62,000 nucleotides of DNA from Phoronis australis (GCA_002633005.1 NMRA01000183.1:14426-76425), one strand, 5' to 3'. Positions 23,190-34,904 are shown, counted from the first letter of the stretch. A program made the numbers and translations. The notes: generated from the sequence alone by a model not told the origin.

Positions 23190-25230
23190 ATCTGAACCAT
23201 CCATAAATTTTGTGAAATATACTTTTGACACATAATGTACCGGAAGTGGTCAAGAACTGCAAAGGTCATCTAATTTCCAAACCGTTATTTCTCCTACATT
23301 TTTCAATGAATTCTTTTCAATTTCAGTGTACAGGTGTATGTCTCTATGCCAACCGAATGCAGCAATCGGGCCATCCAATGAAAATAGGTCATTGAGTGCA
23401 AACTAAAATTTTGAGCTAGACACCTCAAATTCGCAAATCTGATTAATACATATAACTGGACTCTAGTTCCAAAGATTTGAGTCATTTGGTGCAACCATGG
23501 TGTCGCTAGGTGAATTTTTCTTCCGAAATTTTGAGCTTTTCATTCAACACGCAAAGATGTATTCTGATGTCGACAGTTAGACAACTCTAATTCTCAGCAG
23601 TAAACATACTTATTCGTATGTGACAACTACAATTCTGTGGTTCTCAGAGTAAAGGACACTTTTTAAGGACATTGCAATAATTCTACTACAAAGGCATACA
23701 ATCCACCGGAAGGGGTCAGTTAGTGCAAACGTCATCTGATTTTCAAAATGTTATTTCTCCTACATTTTTTAATGAATTCTTTTCAATTTCACTGTACAGG
23801 AGTAAGGTTACATGTCAATAAAATGCTGTACTTTTCTAAGCAATCAATTTATCCAATCAGATTAAATAGATCAAAGGTCATTGAGTGCAAACTTTAAGCC
23901 AAACACTTTAAATACACATATCTGATTGGAACATGTAATTGACTTCTAATTCCAAAGTTTCAACTCATTTGGTGCAATCATAGGGTCATTAGATGCATTT
24001 TTCTTCTTACATTTTGTCGTATTCATTCAACACGTATTCTCATATGTAAACAGACTGACAACACCGATTTTCAGCAGTAAATGCACGTTTTACGGATTTA
24101 CAATAATTTGCTTACATGCCAATCAAAACCTCACCTTTCTAAGCAATCACATAAAGAGGTCAAAGGTCAGTGAGTGCAAACTTGAATTTTCAGCTTAACA
24201 CTGCAAATTCGTATATCTGATGGGTACAGGCAAATTGAGTTCAAAATCCAAAATTTCAGATCATTTGGTGTAACTATGGGGTCATTAGGTGCATTTTTTC
24301 TTCTGAAATTTTGTCTTTTTCATTCAACGTATACTCTGATGTATCAACAGTTAACTTCGATTGGCAGCCCTTATCACACTTATCACAGACTTTAAGTTTA
24401 CTAAAAGGCATATAGTGCACCGGAAAGGGTCGACAGGTGCAAACGTCATCAAATTTTCAAGACGCTATTTCTCCTACTCTACGTTTTCAAGGAATTCTTT
24501 CCAATTTCAATGTACTGATGCAAGTCTACATGTACATGCCAATCGGGACATCCAATCAGATATATTAGGTCAAATATCATTTAGTTGGAAATTAAATTTT
24601 GAACTAGACACTTCAAATTCACATATCTCATTGGCACATATAATTGAGTTCTAGTTCTGAAGATTCAGGTCATTTGGTGAAGTCAACATTCATTACGTGC
24701 ATTGCTTTTTGTGAAATTTTGACGTATTCATTAAGCTCGTTTTCTGCTGTATCAACAGTTATTAGCAGCATTAATTACCCTTTACACATTCTTTACAGTA
24801 ATTCTACCAAAAGGGCTAAAAATGCTCCGAGAAGGGTCAATTGGTGCAAAAGTGATTTAAATTTCCAAATTGCTATTGATCCTACATTTTTCAAGCAATG
24901 TCCTTCAGGTTCAACACACAGGTGTAATCGTATATGTCAATAAAATTCCATAATTTTCTTAGTAACCAGACCATCCAATCAGGTAAAAAAAGGTCAAAGG
25001 TCATTGAGTGCAGACTTCAATTTTGATAAAATAATTTAAATTTACACACGTGATTGATACAGTTGAATTGCAATTCCAAAGTGTCAGGTCATTTGGTGCA
25101 ATCATGGGGTTCATTAAGTGCATTTTCCTTCTGAAAACTTGACCTTTTCATTCAACATGCATTCTGACGTGTCAACACTAAGACACTGTGATTCTCAGCA
25201 TTAAGATCACCTTTATGGAGTTGACATTTA
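23190..25230. repeat. Old tandem array of 0.4-0.47 kb units, about five copies
   Basis: Units start near 23237, 23708, 24090 (5' deleted), 24419 and 24825. Each holds, in order, ACCGGAAGGGGTC, GTTATTTCTCCTACATTTTT, GAATTCTTTTCAATTTC, GGTCATTGAGTGCAAACT, TCATTTGGTGCAA, GGGTCATTAGGTGCATTTT and TTTTCATTCAAC. Units differ strongly from one another, so the array is ancient. Short GTGCAAA/GTGCATT motifs recur within each unit, hinting at an older sub-repeat. No gene recognised. Confidence 0.85.
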
Positions 25231-25905
25231 TTTCACTACTGAGGATCGTGATGCACTAGATATTGCCAATTATTTCAATGGCTATCAAATTTCATTCAAC
25301 GTGTACTCTTTTTATACTATTTCTATTCTGGTGTCATTCAGCATTATCCACACTTGTATTTTCTTACATAGTTCTGTTACGGTGCACAACGGACTCAACA
25401 ACAATGAAAATGGCCACCAGGTAGAGTATTATAAATCGATCTCTTCAAAAATCTTTTTGTTTACCGAATTTCAGGAAAATCCGATAAGGAAATCTAATAC
25501 AGAGGCAAAGGTAAAAATCTAAAATGTCCACTAGGAGGCACGCAGGTAGTAAAATCCATCCGACAATTCGCTCAAGCCATTATATATGAAGGGAAAATAG
25601 TATATCGAGGGGCTTCATTCGAGATACAGCAGCGGACGTCGGACGAACGGAAGCGGATGATGGCAAAGTGCGCGTGCATATAAATACGTGGGTGCATAAA
25701 AATTTATAAAGATGTCATTTTTGTTATTAGTTTACTATACTTCTATTCTGCCTATAAAGATCGAGTCTGGTTAGAGTGTTATATGTGATGTGTAACCCAG
25801 TGCTCTTTTCAGATTCTTTTGCGTTTCTTTAAGTTATTTGAAACCATTCTAAAGTACTATTTCTTTCCCCCACTTAAGGTTGTAAGTGTCTGTCGTCCAT
25901 CAACC
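25231..25905. other. Upstream region of the VIT/vWA gene
   Basis: A pyrimidine tract ending in CTCTTTTCAG at about 25803-25812 looks like a splice acceptor, so an untranslated or short coding first exon may lie upstream. No TATA box can be assigned with confidence. Confidence 0.35.
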
Positions 25906-28074
25906 ATGACGGTGATCGAAGCATTTGGACTCCGTCTGTACCTTGCAGCGATGCTGGGAATGACTACTTGCACAATGGTCAGTCGCGAGGTGCATCTCGT
26001 CTTAGTGAAAAAAGATGTTAACAGTTACAACCCAGTGAATGATCACGCTATGCGCCAAAGAAGGCAGGTTGAACACCAACGTATTCCTAAACCAACAATA
26101 ACTAAGTTGCATGCAATAACCAATATCCAGTCTAGGTTCGCCACAACCGTGGTGACCATCGAACTAGAAAACAAAATGAAATCAACGAATGTAGAAACAT
26201 CTGTTTATGTTCTGTTTCCTGAAAATGCGTTCATATCAAATTTCACTATGGTGATCGGAGGTAAATACTTTATTGCTAAAGTACAGGGTAAGGAAGAAGC
26301 TCATAATACTTTTACTCGAGCGCAGAACAGCAACGAGACGGCTGGAATTGTGAGTTTCCATAACAGCGCTGAGGCTGAGCCAGGAATGGACAAGTTTTCG
26401 ATTAGAACAACCATCTCTGCCCATGCCAAAGCTCATTTTGAGCTAACATATCAAGAACTGCTTAAGCTAAAATTTTATTATCTCCATTATGTTCACGTAG
26501 ACCCACACCAGGACGTAACTGACTTCATACTTAAGGTTGAACTTAACGAGCCGCAGGGGATAAGGTATTTGCATGCCACGGGAACTGACGGGACAGAAAT
26601 AACTGCTATACGCGACGGCAGCTCTAAAGTTCGGATTGATTATAGTCCTAACTCAGTCTTAAAAGGTTTACGTCATAAGGGCAGGATGCAAGTAAAGTAT
26701 GCAGTTAACTATTCGTGTGACGCCGGAGTGTTCAAAACATGCAAATCCTTTTTTGTTCATTACTTCTCTACTCCGAAAAGTGATTGTTCCTTGGACGTGC
26801 TAAATCGTCAGATTTACTTTGTTATTGATAAAAGTGGTTCAATGAATGGTTACAAAATGGAGAAAACAAGGTCTGCCATGGAGATCATCTTGAAACTTTT
26901 GACACCTGGCGACTTATTCGACATTGTCTTGTTTGACAGTACTGTCACCAGCTGGAGGTCTATGCTATCTAGTGCTTCACCGGACAACGTAGACGACGCC
27001 TTGCGATTTTGTAGGGAAAATCTGATGGCCTTTGGAAGCACCAACCTATATGATGCTCTTGAAAGGGCAGTTCTCCGCATGACTCCCTCGGTGTCGACGA
27101 GTAGTGCTTTGGCACCCTATGTAATTTTGCTGACCGACGGTCAGCCCACCGTAGGCAAGCTCGTCAACTCATTAGCTATACAGAAGGCTATTAAAAGGCT
27201 GAACACCCAACAAATACCCATTTATTCCATTGCTTTTGGCTCTGGGGCAAGCTTTGAATTCCTTAACGCCTTGTCAAACGGAAATAACGGATACGCCATC
27301 AAAATATTTGACGGTAGTTATAACAAGCAAGACATGTCCCAGCAGCTACAGTTTTTCTACAGTCGTATTGCCTCGCCAGTCCTGAAAAACATAGACATTG
27401 TTTATCCAAAAGACGTTATCTCTAGCACCGAGGTTACCAATTCTGACATTCCCCAATACTTTGACGGTTCCGAAATTGTGATTGTGGGCAAAATTTTAGC
27501 AAATGCACCGCAGGTTTTTGATATTAAAGTCACCGGCTTCTGCACGACAGGGGTGAAAGAGTTTACAAAATCAGTGACGAGATTGTTGGATGGGGATTGT
27601 GGTTTGGTGGAACGTATTTTCGCATACAAGTGGATGAAAACATTACTAGCAAGAGCGTCAGTGGAGTGGAGAGAAAGCAAAAGAAGGGAAATTGAAAGTG
27701 AGGCCTTGTCAATGTCACTCCAGTATAATTTTGTGACACCCCTTACATCGATGGTCGTGGTGCAGGGGATTAAATCGACGCAAAGTGATGATGCTGAAAG
27801 ATCTGGTTTAGCTATGGCAATGCCAAGAAACTTTGACCCACAAACCGACGACAACTTTGGAAGGACCAATGTCTCCAACACCACAGTGACTGTTCCGGAC
27901 GTTTCCAACACCAGTGAAGCCGACATCCGAGATTCGGTATCAACCTCTAAAGCCGACATCCGAGATTCGGTATCAACCTCTCACTGGACAGGTGGTGCCA
28001 GCAATGTCTACGCCGGCTTTCACAGGGCCGCCTTCATAATCATTGCTAGTATGCTTCTCCAGAACTGGGTCTGA
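25906..28074 (+). CDS. VIT/vWA protein, inter-alpha-trypsin inhibitor heavy chain-like, GPI-tailed
   Basis: A 722-aa product from the ATG at 25906 (context CAACCATGA); the frame is open 29 codons further upstream, but this Met begins a good signal peptide (residues 1-24). A furin-like RQRR lies at 50-53. A VIT domain covers about 60-190. The vWA domain, about 302-490, has a complete metal site: DKSGSM at 308-313, the Thr of GSTNLYDAL near 379, and LLTDGQP at 408-414. The ITIH-type motif YNFVTPLTSMVVV is at 607-619. The C-terminus is unlike ITIHs: no ITIH_C domain or DPHFII cleavage site, but a Ser/Thr-rich stretch with a perfect 11-residue duplication, then GGASN and a hydrophobic end (708-722) resembling a GPI-anchor signal. 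Likely a secreted or surface-anchored matrix/adhesion protein with metal-dependent binding. The coding part is a single open exon, unlike multi-exon vertebrate ITIHs; an old retrocopy is possible. Confidence 0.9.
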   Translation: MTVIEAFGLRLYLAAMLGMTTCTMVSREVHLVLVKKDVNSYNPVNDHAMRQRRQVEHQRIPKPTITKLHAITNIQSRFATTVVTIELENKMKSTNVETSVYVLFPENAFISNFTMVIGGKYFIAKVQGKEEAHNTFTRAQNSNETAGIVSFHNSAEAEPGMDKFSIRTTISAHAKAHFELTYQELLKLKFYYLHYVHVDPHQDVTDFILKVELNEPQGIRYLHATGTDGTEITAIRDGSSKVRIDYSPNSVLKGLRHKGRMQVKYAVNYSCDAGVFKTCKSFFVHYFSTPKSDCSLDVLNRQIYFVIDKSGSMNGYKMEKTRSAMEIILKLLTPGDLFDIVLFDSTVTSWRSMLSSASPDNVDDALRFCRENLMAFGSTNLYDALERAVLRMTPSVSTSSALAPYVILLTDGQPTVGKLVNSLAIQKAIKRLNTQQIPIYSIAFGSGASFEFLNALSNGNNGYAIKIFDGSYNKQDMSQQLQFFYSRIASPVLKNIDIVYPKDVISSTEVTNSDIPQYFDGSEIVIVGKILANAPQVFDIKVTGFCTTGVKEFTKSVTRLLDGDCGLVERIFAYKWMKTLLARASVEWRESKRREIESEALSMSLQYNFVTPLTSMVVVQGIKSTQSDDAERSGLAMAMPRNFDPQTDDNFGRTNVSNTTVTVPDVSNTSEADIRDSVSTSKADIRDSVSTSHWTGGASNVYAGFHRAAFIIIASMLLQNWV
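27917..27985 (+). repeat. 33-bp tandem duplication inside the VIT/vWA gene
   Basis: The block GCCGACATCCGAGATTCGGT plus ATCAACCTCT occurs twice in a row without a mismatch, in frame, doubling ADIRDSVSTSK in the stalk before the C-terminal hydrophobic segment. Perfect identity suggests a recent length polymorphism. Confidence 0.9.
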
Positions 28075-28679
28075 ACGGAAGCGGCAATGTTTTGGGGATT
28101 ATTTGGTAAAATTCAAAATCAGCAGTTTGCTTAGACGTATTTCAACATCACTTACTGCTAACCATGCGTGAAAAATTCAAGATATGATATAAGTGACGCA
28201 CAATAACAATCATTTGCAATATTGCCAGGCCGAATATTATTCCTTCCTAAGTAAACACTTACATGTAAGAAAAACCCTACCTTCAATTGAGCCTTTGTTC
28301 AACAGTTAGTCAACTCGTGTTTCTAATTTGAAAAAACTTTCTGTTCTCAAAATTCTCTGACTTCGTAAACGTTGTTGCCAAAGCTCAGTATGAGACCAAA
28401 ACGATACATGGGCGTTTTAAAATTAGCAGAAATGTTTCGATTGTGCTGATTTACAACAAAAACCGATTGTGCCAGCAATGAAAAATACTTATAAGTACGA
28501 CGTGTCACTTATGTTGCGTGGGTAAAAACAGTCCATTGCGATTTACGTTGAAATATCTCTCACGTAACTGTTGATTTCTGCTTCTATCAAACCAATACCG
28601 AAAACGATCTTTCAAATGACGAGGTGCGTAGAATTGTGACACGGTTGTGTTTCCATTGTAGTAGTTGTTGGCTTCACCA
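28075..28679. other. 3' flank of the VIT/vWA gene
   Basis: No further coding domain. I do not see a canonical AATAAA close to the stop codon. Confidence 0.35.
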
Positions 28680-28831
28680 GGGCTGAGTTGCATAAAACTT
28701 CAAAAGATATCCGCTGGATAAGTTTGATTGTTGCATGACGTCATGAGCATTGTTCATCAATAACAACGTGACGCCTGATCATGCGACGTCATTGTTGCTA
28801 TACGGCGTATAACTTTTATGCAACTGAGCCC
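28680..28831. mobile_element. 152-bp MITE with GGGCTGAGTTGCATAAAA ends
   Basis: GGGCTGAGTTGCATAAAACTT at the left pairs with AACTTTTATGCAACTGAGCC plus C at the right, 20 of 21 positions. A 3-bp CAG lies on both sides if the element is taken as GGCTGAG...GAGCC. The interior contains further GACGTCA-type palindromes. Confidence 0.75.
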
Positions 28832-28867
28832 AGATGAGCAGGATTTTATGTTAGTGTTACTTTGCAT

Positions 28868-28869
28868 AT

Positions 28870-28932
<63 letters not shown>

Positions 28933-28998
28933 TGTATGTATGTATGTATGTATGTATGTATGTATATGTATATGTATATACCTATACATGTATACATA
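28868..28998. repeat. Compound microsatellite (CA)n(TA)n(TGTA)n
   Basis: CA, then TA, then about 15 TGTA repeats, then TATACC-type degeneration. Reading frames through it are artefacts of the repeat. Confidence 0.95.
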
Positions 28999-30747
28999 TA
29001 TATACCTATACCTGCGAGGACAGAATTTACGTGCATTAGGAGTATCCGATGGTTGGGGAAGAGCAGGGCAATGTGAATCCCGGTGGCATATTTTCTGGTC
29101 TAACACTGATGATGCATTTGTTTGGAGAAAATTTGTGAAAGACTTCCTAGACGAACATTTGTTACGAACGAATTAGGCGTAAAGGATGCGGCTTCCGCTG
29201 GATCTTGATTCATAATCCTGGGACGAAAATTCAATTATTAAGAAGTGGTTCATTAAACTAAAAAAAAATGCCACCATAAACCTCTCCATTGTTTGATTAG
29301 GTTAAGTCAACACATTCATTTTTGCTATTTTACATCGAGTGGCATCGATATGCTCCCGCTTTATCAGTGGCAGCCACTGACTATTCAACCGTGGATTCTC
29401 CTTAGCCTTGGAATTGTATGGCGCAGGATGTGTTTCATCAATGGATATAGTGAAAGAGGTTTTGCCTTTTCCGTTGGCCATAAGTACATGCCACCGCACT
29501 TCAGTGAACATTTGCCGGCATTATGCTCTCAGGAAAGGTGTGAAAGGTTGTGTGTACCTATAGGTTGAAACCTCCCGTCAATGAACGGCAATGAACGCCT
29601 TTCCACCGTAGACCTGATCGCCTTTTGGCGGGAAAGAGAATTTCAATTTAGCGTGGCTTCTTCAAAAATCAGGTACACGTATTATTACGTGTCTGTAAGT
29701 GCCATTACAATTTGAAAAGTTTAGCATTTTAGATAGTGCTGGGGGCGAGATTTTGTGTGCATGTGGTTGTTTTCGTTGTTTTCTCTCATCGGTTTCTTGC
29801 ATTCAGTGTTGTCAATAAATTAATCTCTGAAAACTGCTAGTTACTTGTACACGTGATATGCAATTTAGTTCTTTAAAAGATACATGCGATTATTTAGAAG
29901 TATGTTTGAAAATGTAGAAAATTTTCAACATCAGGCATAAACAGAAACTAAAACAGGTGGATAACTTCATATAAGCAGCTTCTTGCACAGTCGAAGAAAA
30001 ATTTCAACAGCACACGGTTGGCATGCTGAAGATCTACTCATGACTAGTTGAAACAGAGGGCGACACCAAAATCCATTACCCTTTACTTTAAAGAGTGTAA
30101 AAAAACTAATTCCGAAATTTTGCGGACGCTAGAAATAATACCAGCGCAGACGGCCGTTTTATGAATGAAAGGAGATCCTCCAAAGAAAAATCTAGAGAAA
30201 CGGGAAGTTGAATACGCAGTGGCGTAGCGAGGTTTTTTGGTGCACGTGGACAACAGTACCTAAATGCGTCCCTGGTATGTCTTTATCAATGAGAATACAA
30301 ATTTTGATTAAGAAATACCTACATACGTGAACACGGTTTTCTTGAAACCATTTTCTTGTCATAGAAGCTTTGGAGAAATGAACAAATTAAACAAAAGTGA
30401 AGAAAAACGTTTACTGAGCGACCCGTATACTGATATGATGTTAAAAATTCCATTTTACGAGTCCTCTCCTCTGCAAATATATCGATGATGTCATCACAGA
30501 AAATAGAATCAACTGCTATTTTTCTCAACTGGCAGAATGCCAAGTCTTGTGAGGCGATCTGAACTCATCGTTGAACTTGAGTAATTTTTAACTAAATGAA
30601 TGCTCTGAAAGAACTTTCGGAAGTTAACACAGAGTCTGACATGGTCAACAATAGCAGCAACGCCGATCTCAGGTTTGGAAACACATCCTTTCCCTATTGT
30701 ATAGTGGCATTTAGAAGGTATTCTGGTGTGGAAGGAGTTTGTGCAAA
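28999..30747. other. No gene recognised
   Basis: A possible single transposon end, CAGTGGCGTAGCGAGG, lies at about 30218-30233; I did not find its partner. Otherwise nothing recognised. Confidence 0.35.
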
Positions 30748-31603
30748 GGCGGATGTAGGATATCACAAGGGGGGCCCAACATTTTGTCTGTAAACATTTG
30801 CGCAAAGCACGATTGTAGATGCGCATAGCACCGAATGGGGGGAGGTCGGAAGGGGGAAATTCTTCTGTTTTTCCTCTAAAAATCAAGCGTTTTCCTTGAT
30901 TCCTGAATATTATCCAAGAAAAAATAATAACACGGACAACGTGTCAAACTCGAAAAACTGCAATCAGCACAGACTCGAAGTCACGACCTGGCGGATAGAG
31001 AGCGCGTGCTTTAGCACTGCACCACCACGACTAGTCACTCGCAATTTTATACTTAGAGACTTATTTGTTTATGGTTCACAGCGTTTGCGCACGAAACCTA
31101 CTTCTTTTTGTAATGCTTATTACACTTTTTATATTTTGTGCAATCAGTTCGTAACATATTTGTTGTATTTAAAATAGTATTCAAGACCAAATCCGTATTT
31201 TGTGTTGGCATTAATGAATAATGCGATTGCTTTGGAAATCGTCTTAAGTTAAGGTTTGACAAAGACAGAATTATGAGTTTCTGAGTGATTCACAAAGGCT
31301 TCGATTAAAATTCACATCTTAATTTTCTTCATTGCACAATTAAGCAGACGACGGAAACACAGTCGTAATGCGCAGCGCCACTGTCGGTAGCGTGGGATAT
31401 CGCGGGAGAGCCTATACTTAGCCATAGTTCCGGATCTGAGCCCCCCCACCCCCAACACACTAAAACTGCGCACATTGAAATCTTGTTTCAGCAGTATAAT
31501 GTTAATTACCGGGATTAATTAATAAGCTTAACATTTCCCTACGCTCTTGCTGTTTTATTTTTTGCGGCAGCCAAGGGGGGCAGGAGGCCCCCTAAATCCG
31601 CCT
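30748..31603. mobile_element. Candidate DNA transposon remnant with GGCGGAT ends
   Basis: The left end GGCGGATGTAGG then AAGGGGGGCC matches, in reverse complement, the right end GGCGGATTTAGGGGGCC. Length is 856 bp with no coding frame. It contains the tRNA-like SINE remnant. The ends resemble those of the MITE at 32226-32386. Confidence 0.45.
30960..31045 (-). repeat. tRNA-derived SINE remnant
   Basis: On the minus strand GTGGTGCAGTGCTAAAGCACG (A-box-like) is followed by CGCTCTCTATCCGCCAGGTC and the B-box-like GTGACTTCGAGTCTG. Spacing and content are those of a tRNA gene body with a damaged B box, so it is probably a SINE head rather than a working tRNA. Confidence 0.55.
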
Positions 31604-32225
31604 ATGTGTGTGCAGACGTTTTTCGAAAAGCATTCGTCAGTCGATAACCTTTTCATGAAGCGAGTTTCCGTTGAAGCTCTGTTCAAATGCGCCACCAAAG
31701 ACGGCACAATGTTGCAGCACATCTGATTCCGTGCTAACAATACACCAGAGACCGGACGTCCAACAGAAAGCCCATTTGAAAGTTCACAGATAGAATCCTA
31801 TTTTTGCGTACCTGAAGTTCAGTTGCCAACGTGCTCACCGTACGCGTCACCACTCAGACGATTTCGTCGGTCATGAACAGTCCCACATTTGCTTCTACCT
31901 CACCAGGCCTGTTTAGTTTTCGCCTCAAACTACGCCTCTGTGTGCCTTTTGAAATCTCGAAACGCTACAGAAAAAATGCTGCAAACACTTTGAAGCTTTT
32001 TAAGATTGCTCTTTCTAATCACTCCTTCAAAAAGATGACATAACTTGTATAACCAGGAACGCCTATAGACATTTCTTTCGGAAAATTCACTGGTGACAAA
32101 CAAAAGGGCGAGAAACTGCGGAGTTTGTTTATTTACATGTAGGATGTCCAAAGTGGGACACATCCACAACTTTTAAAGGAACTGTGTTCACCTAAACTCT
32201 AATGTGTGTCTGGCAGGGATTGGCT
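31604..32225. other. No gene recognised
   Basis: No coding domain or repeat recognised. Confidence 0.35.
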
Positions 32226-32386
32226 GCTGGGGCGGATCCAAGATTTTGAGTTAAGGGGGGTCAGGGCAGAATATTAGCCAGGAATTTGCTCGTCAGACAT
32301 TCGCACTCCCGAACTGCTAAATGGAATCTGGGAGGATTTTAGGGGGGGGCATGGCCCCCTTGACCCCCCTCTAAATCCGCTACTGG
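32226..32386. mobile_element. About 160-bp MITE with GGCGGATCC...GGGGGGTCA ends
   Basis: The left end GGCGGATCCAAGATTTT then AAGGGGGGTCA pairs with the right end TGACCCCCCTCTAAATCCGC. The interior has a second G-run pairing. Related in its ends to 30748-31603. Confidence 0.65.
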
Positions 32387-32517
32387 GATGAACCACCCCC
32401 CTCGCCCACTGACTTAGCCACAATCATTCAACAGGGGTGGAGGCAAACGATAAATTATTGGCGACCTGTGGGAGGGGGAAGGGGCGTTGAAATAAATGGT
32501 ATCAATGCGACACTTTG

Positions 32518-32890
32518 CAGTGAACAGGAGACATGTGCTTTTGAAGCTAGTACTCTCGCCATAAATCCTCCTGGGCGGAGGAGGGTGTGCGCTAACATTT
32601 TTACCCGCATTGTAAAGAAAGTCTTTATTCATGTCCAGTTTATATTTTCGGGTGTCTCACGACACCCCATTCGTGTTGGCTCTCGAGGGCAATGCAGTTG
32701 TCAAGCTGAACTCGAAGAAATCAAGCGTGTTTAAATCTTCTGCTGAGGCAGTCAAACATCTCAGTCGATTCTCGGTTTAATCATGCACATACGCTACATT
32801 ACCGTACAAAACAAACGTGCAAAACTAGAACCAAACAATGGTCTACTTTTATGAAAATTGCATTGGTGTTTGACTACCCAATAATGCGTG
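32518..32890. repeat. Direct duplication, copy A (373 bp)
   Basis: Nearly identical to 32892-33264 (for example TTTACCCGC versus TTTACCTGC). It ends at a single N. Confidence 0.9.
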
Positions 32891-32891
32891 N
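32891..32891. other. Single N at duplication junction
   Basis: Second instance of a one-base N exactly between two near-identical copies, as at 7007. Confidence 0.9.
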
Positions 32892-33264
32892 CAGTGAACA
32901 GGAGACATGTGCTTTTGAAGCTAGTACTCTCGCCATAAATCCTCCTGGGCGGAGGAGGGTGTGCGCTAACATTTTTACCTGCATTGTAAACAAAGTCTTT
33001 ATTCATGTCCAGTTTATATTTTCGGGTGTCTCACGACACCCCATTCGTGTTGGCTCTCGAGGGCAATGCAGTTGTCAAGCTGAACTCGAAGAAATCAAGC
33101 GTGTTTAAATCTTCTGCTGAGGCAGTCAAACATCTCAGTCGATTCTCGGTTTAATCATGCACATACGCTACATTACCGTACAAAACAAACGTGCAAAACT
33201 AGAACCAAACAATGGTCTACTTTTATGAAAATTGCATTGGTGTTTGACTACCCAATAATGCGTG
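32892..33264. repeat. Direct duplication, copy B
   Basis: Second copy of 32518-32890; unique sequence resumes after ATAATGCGTG. Confidence 0.9.
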
Positions 33265-33900
33265 TAGGCCTAAGTAAACGCATGGGCTAAACTTTGACCA
33301 AGAACACATTGAGTAGTTGAGGTCGATGTGAGAGGGGGTCAGATACGCAGATTCAAAGTTCGAGTAAGAGGTGCGACCGAAAGTTGGAGGCGCTTGAGAG
33401 GGGGTGGGGGTTGCTTGAGTGGACACTCCTACCAGCCCTAACAATTAGTTTCTTTTTACTTTGGGTTGTTGTAAAATTTTTCATATACTATACCAGTTAA
33501 AGTTACATGTACACTGTAGGTAGAATTCCATCAAAATGATAATATGCTATATGCGCTGTTCTCAAAATTCACCTGTGTGTTCCCCCTTTGAAGGTAAGTA
33601 AATACTGCGAGCGCGCTGTTTACTGTAACTCTTCACCTAATTAACACATAATATGACGGACATGTGGATTGTCATTTGTTAAATTTGTGAAAGAAAAATA
33701 AAAATTAAAGAGTTGTAGTCTATTGATAGTTTAGTTTGTACTGTGGAGATGTCATAAACCAACCTTTGGCAAAATTTACAATATCTGCAGCAAGGTAATC
33801 AGGATTTAAAAAGTAAAATAGGATACAGTTGGCAATTATTTTTGTGCGAAATAAGTAAAGAACTAATTACCTTGGGACATCCCGAGTTGCACAGTCACCA
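33265..33900. other. No gene recognised
   Basis: No coding or structural feature recognised. Confidence 0.35.
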
Positions 33901-34288
33901 GGGCCCGGTCTCCAATCTTTTTACTCGAAATGGAACTCGAAATTAGGTTTGGCATTTTCTACTCTACTTTTGGGCGAGCTCAAGATAAGTGTCTATTATT
34001 CTATGCTCGAGCACACAATAACTTACGTAGATATTTTATTGTCCTTAGTTCACAGTTTGTAAACCCGATATTAAAGCAATAAGTTAGAGTTTGAACTCGA
34101 AATTTCGAGTTTTTGCTCGAGTTTGTAGCACAAATATAAGGGTCTTCAAGGGCAAACTTGACCTAGAAACTATAATGTATTCGAGCACAGTCTCATAACC
34201 AATTATCTTAAGTTCGCACAAAAGGAGCAGAGAAATTGCCAAAATAGTTTCGAGTTCGTTTCCAGTATAAAGATTAGAGACCGGGCCC
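33901..34288. mobile_element. MITE with GGGCCCGGTCTC terminal repeats, copy 2 (family 2)
   Basis: A close copy of 21147-21549: it starts GGGCCCGGTCTCCAATCTTT and ends AAAGATTAGAGACCGGGCCC. It is flanked by ordinary DNA with no minisatellite. Confidence 0.92.
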
Positions 34289-34904
34289 AGGAGTTTCGAA
34301 TGTATTTGATTTAACTTGGTTACAAAAGTTGAGTTTTGAAATTAGACACGTTAACGGTTTGTTTTCTTTTGCAACATTGCAGTCGGAAAGGAGGCTACGG
34401 TAGGTGTGATTTTCATTTTCATTAAATTTTATCTTACATTTGGTTAGCCCATGTAACGCTCAGAGTACAGCCAAGTAGATGATCACTTCGTAAACACAGA
34501 AACACACGGGTTTTGGGAAATAATCTTGAAGTAAGTTTCAAGTCGTTCCCAAACAAGAGCTGATTTCATTTTTGGTAGATTCACGCTAAAATCAGTTTTG
34601 AGAAAGTCAGAGTTGAAGACACTTCAAATATTATGCCCTTAAAGAGGTGTTAAAACCGTGCTTTCTGGCAAAACGTTTTGGTTACGTTTACTTACGGTTA
34701 CAGAATACTCCTTGATGGGTTTGTGGTCTGAAGAGCTTAAAGTACCTGTGCTTCCCGAGGCAAGACCGAATTCACTTCTAATCTGTGTAAGGGGTAAGAT
34801 CTGATCAGTTCATTACACTTGACCTAAATCAAAACTTAGTTTCTTTACAGAATCCACGGGTTTAACGCCTCTATAAATAACACCGAGTTCCGTTGCCAGA
34901 GGAA
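34289..34904. other. No gene recognised
   Basis: Lies outside the segmental duplication; no feature recognised. Confidence 0.35.

Noticed and set aside
27402-27959. 185-aa ORF antisense to the VIT/vWA gene
   Set aside because: Shadow frame of a strongly supported coding sequence.
28818-29176. ORFs across the CA/TA/TGTA repeat
   Set aside because: Low-complexity translation ([16 protein letters not shown]) on both strands.
30960-31045. Functional tRNA gene
   Set aside because: The B box is damaged (GACTTCGAGTC) and I could not complete a cloverleaf; better explained as a SINE head.
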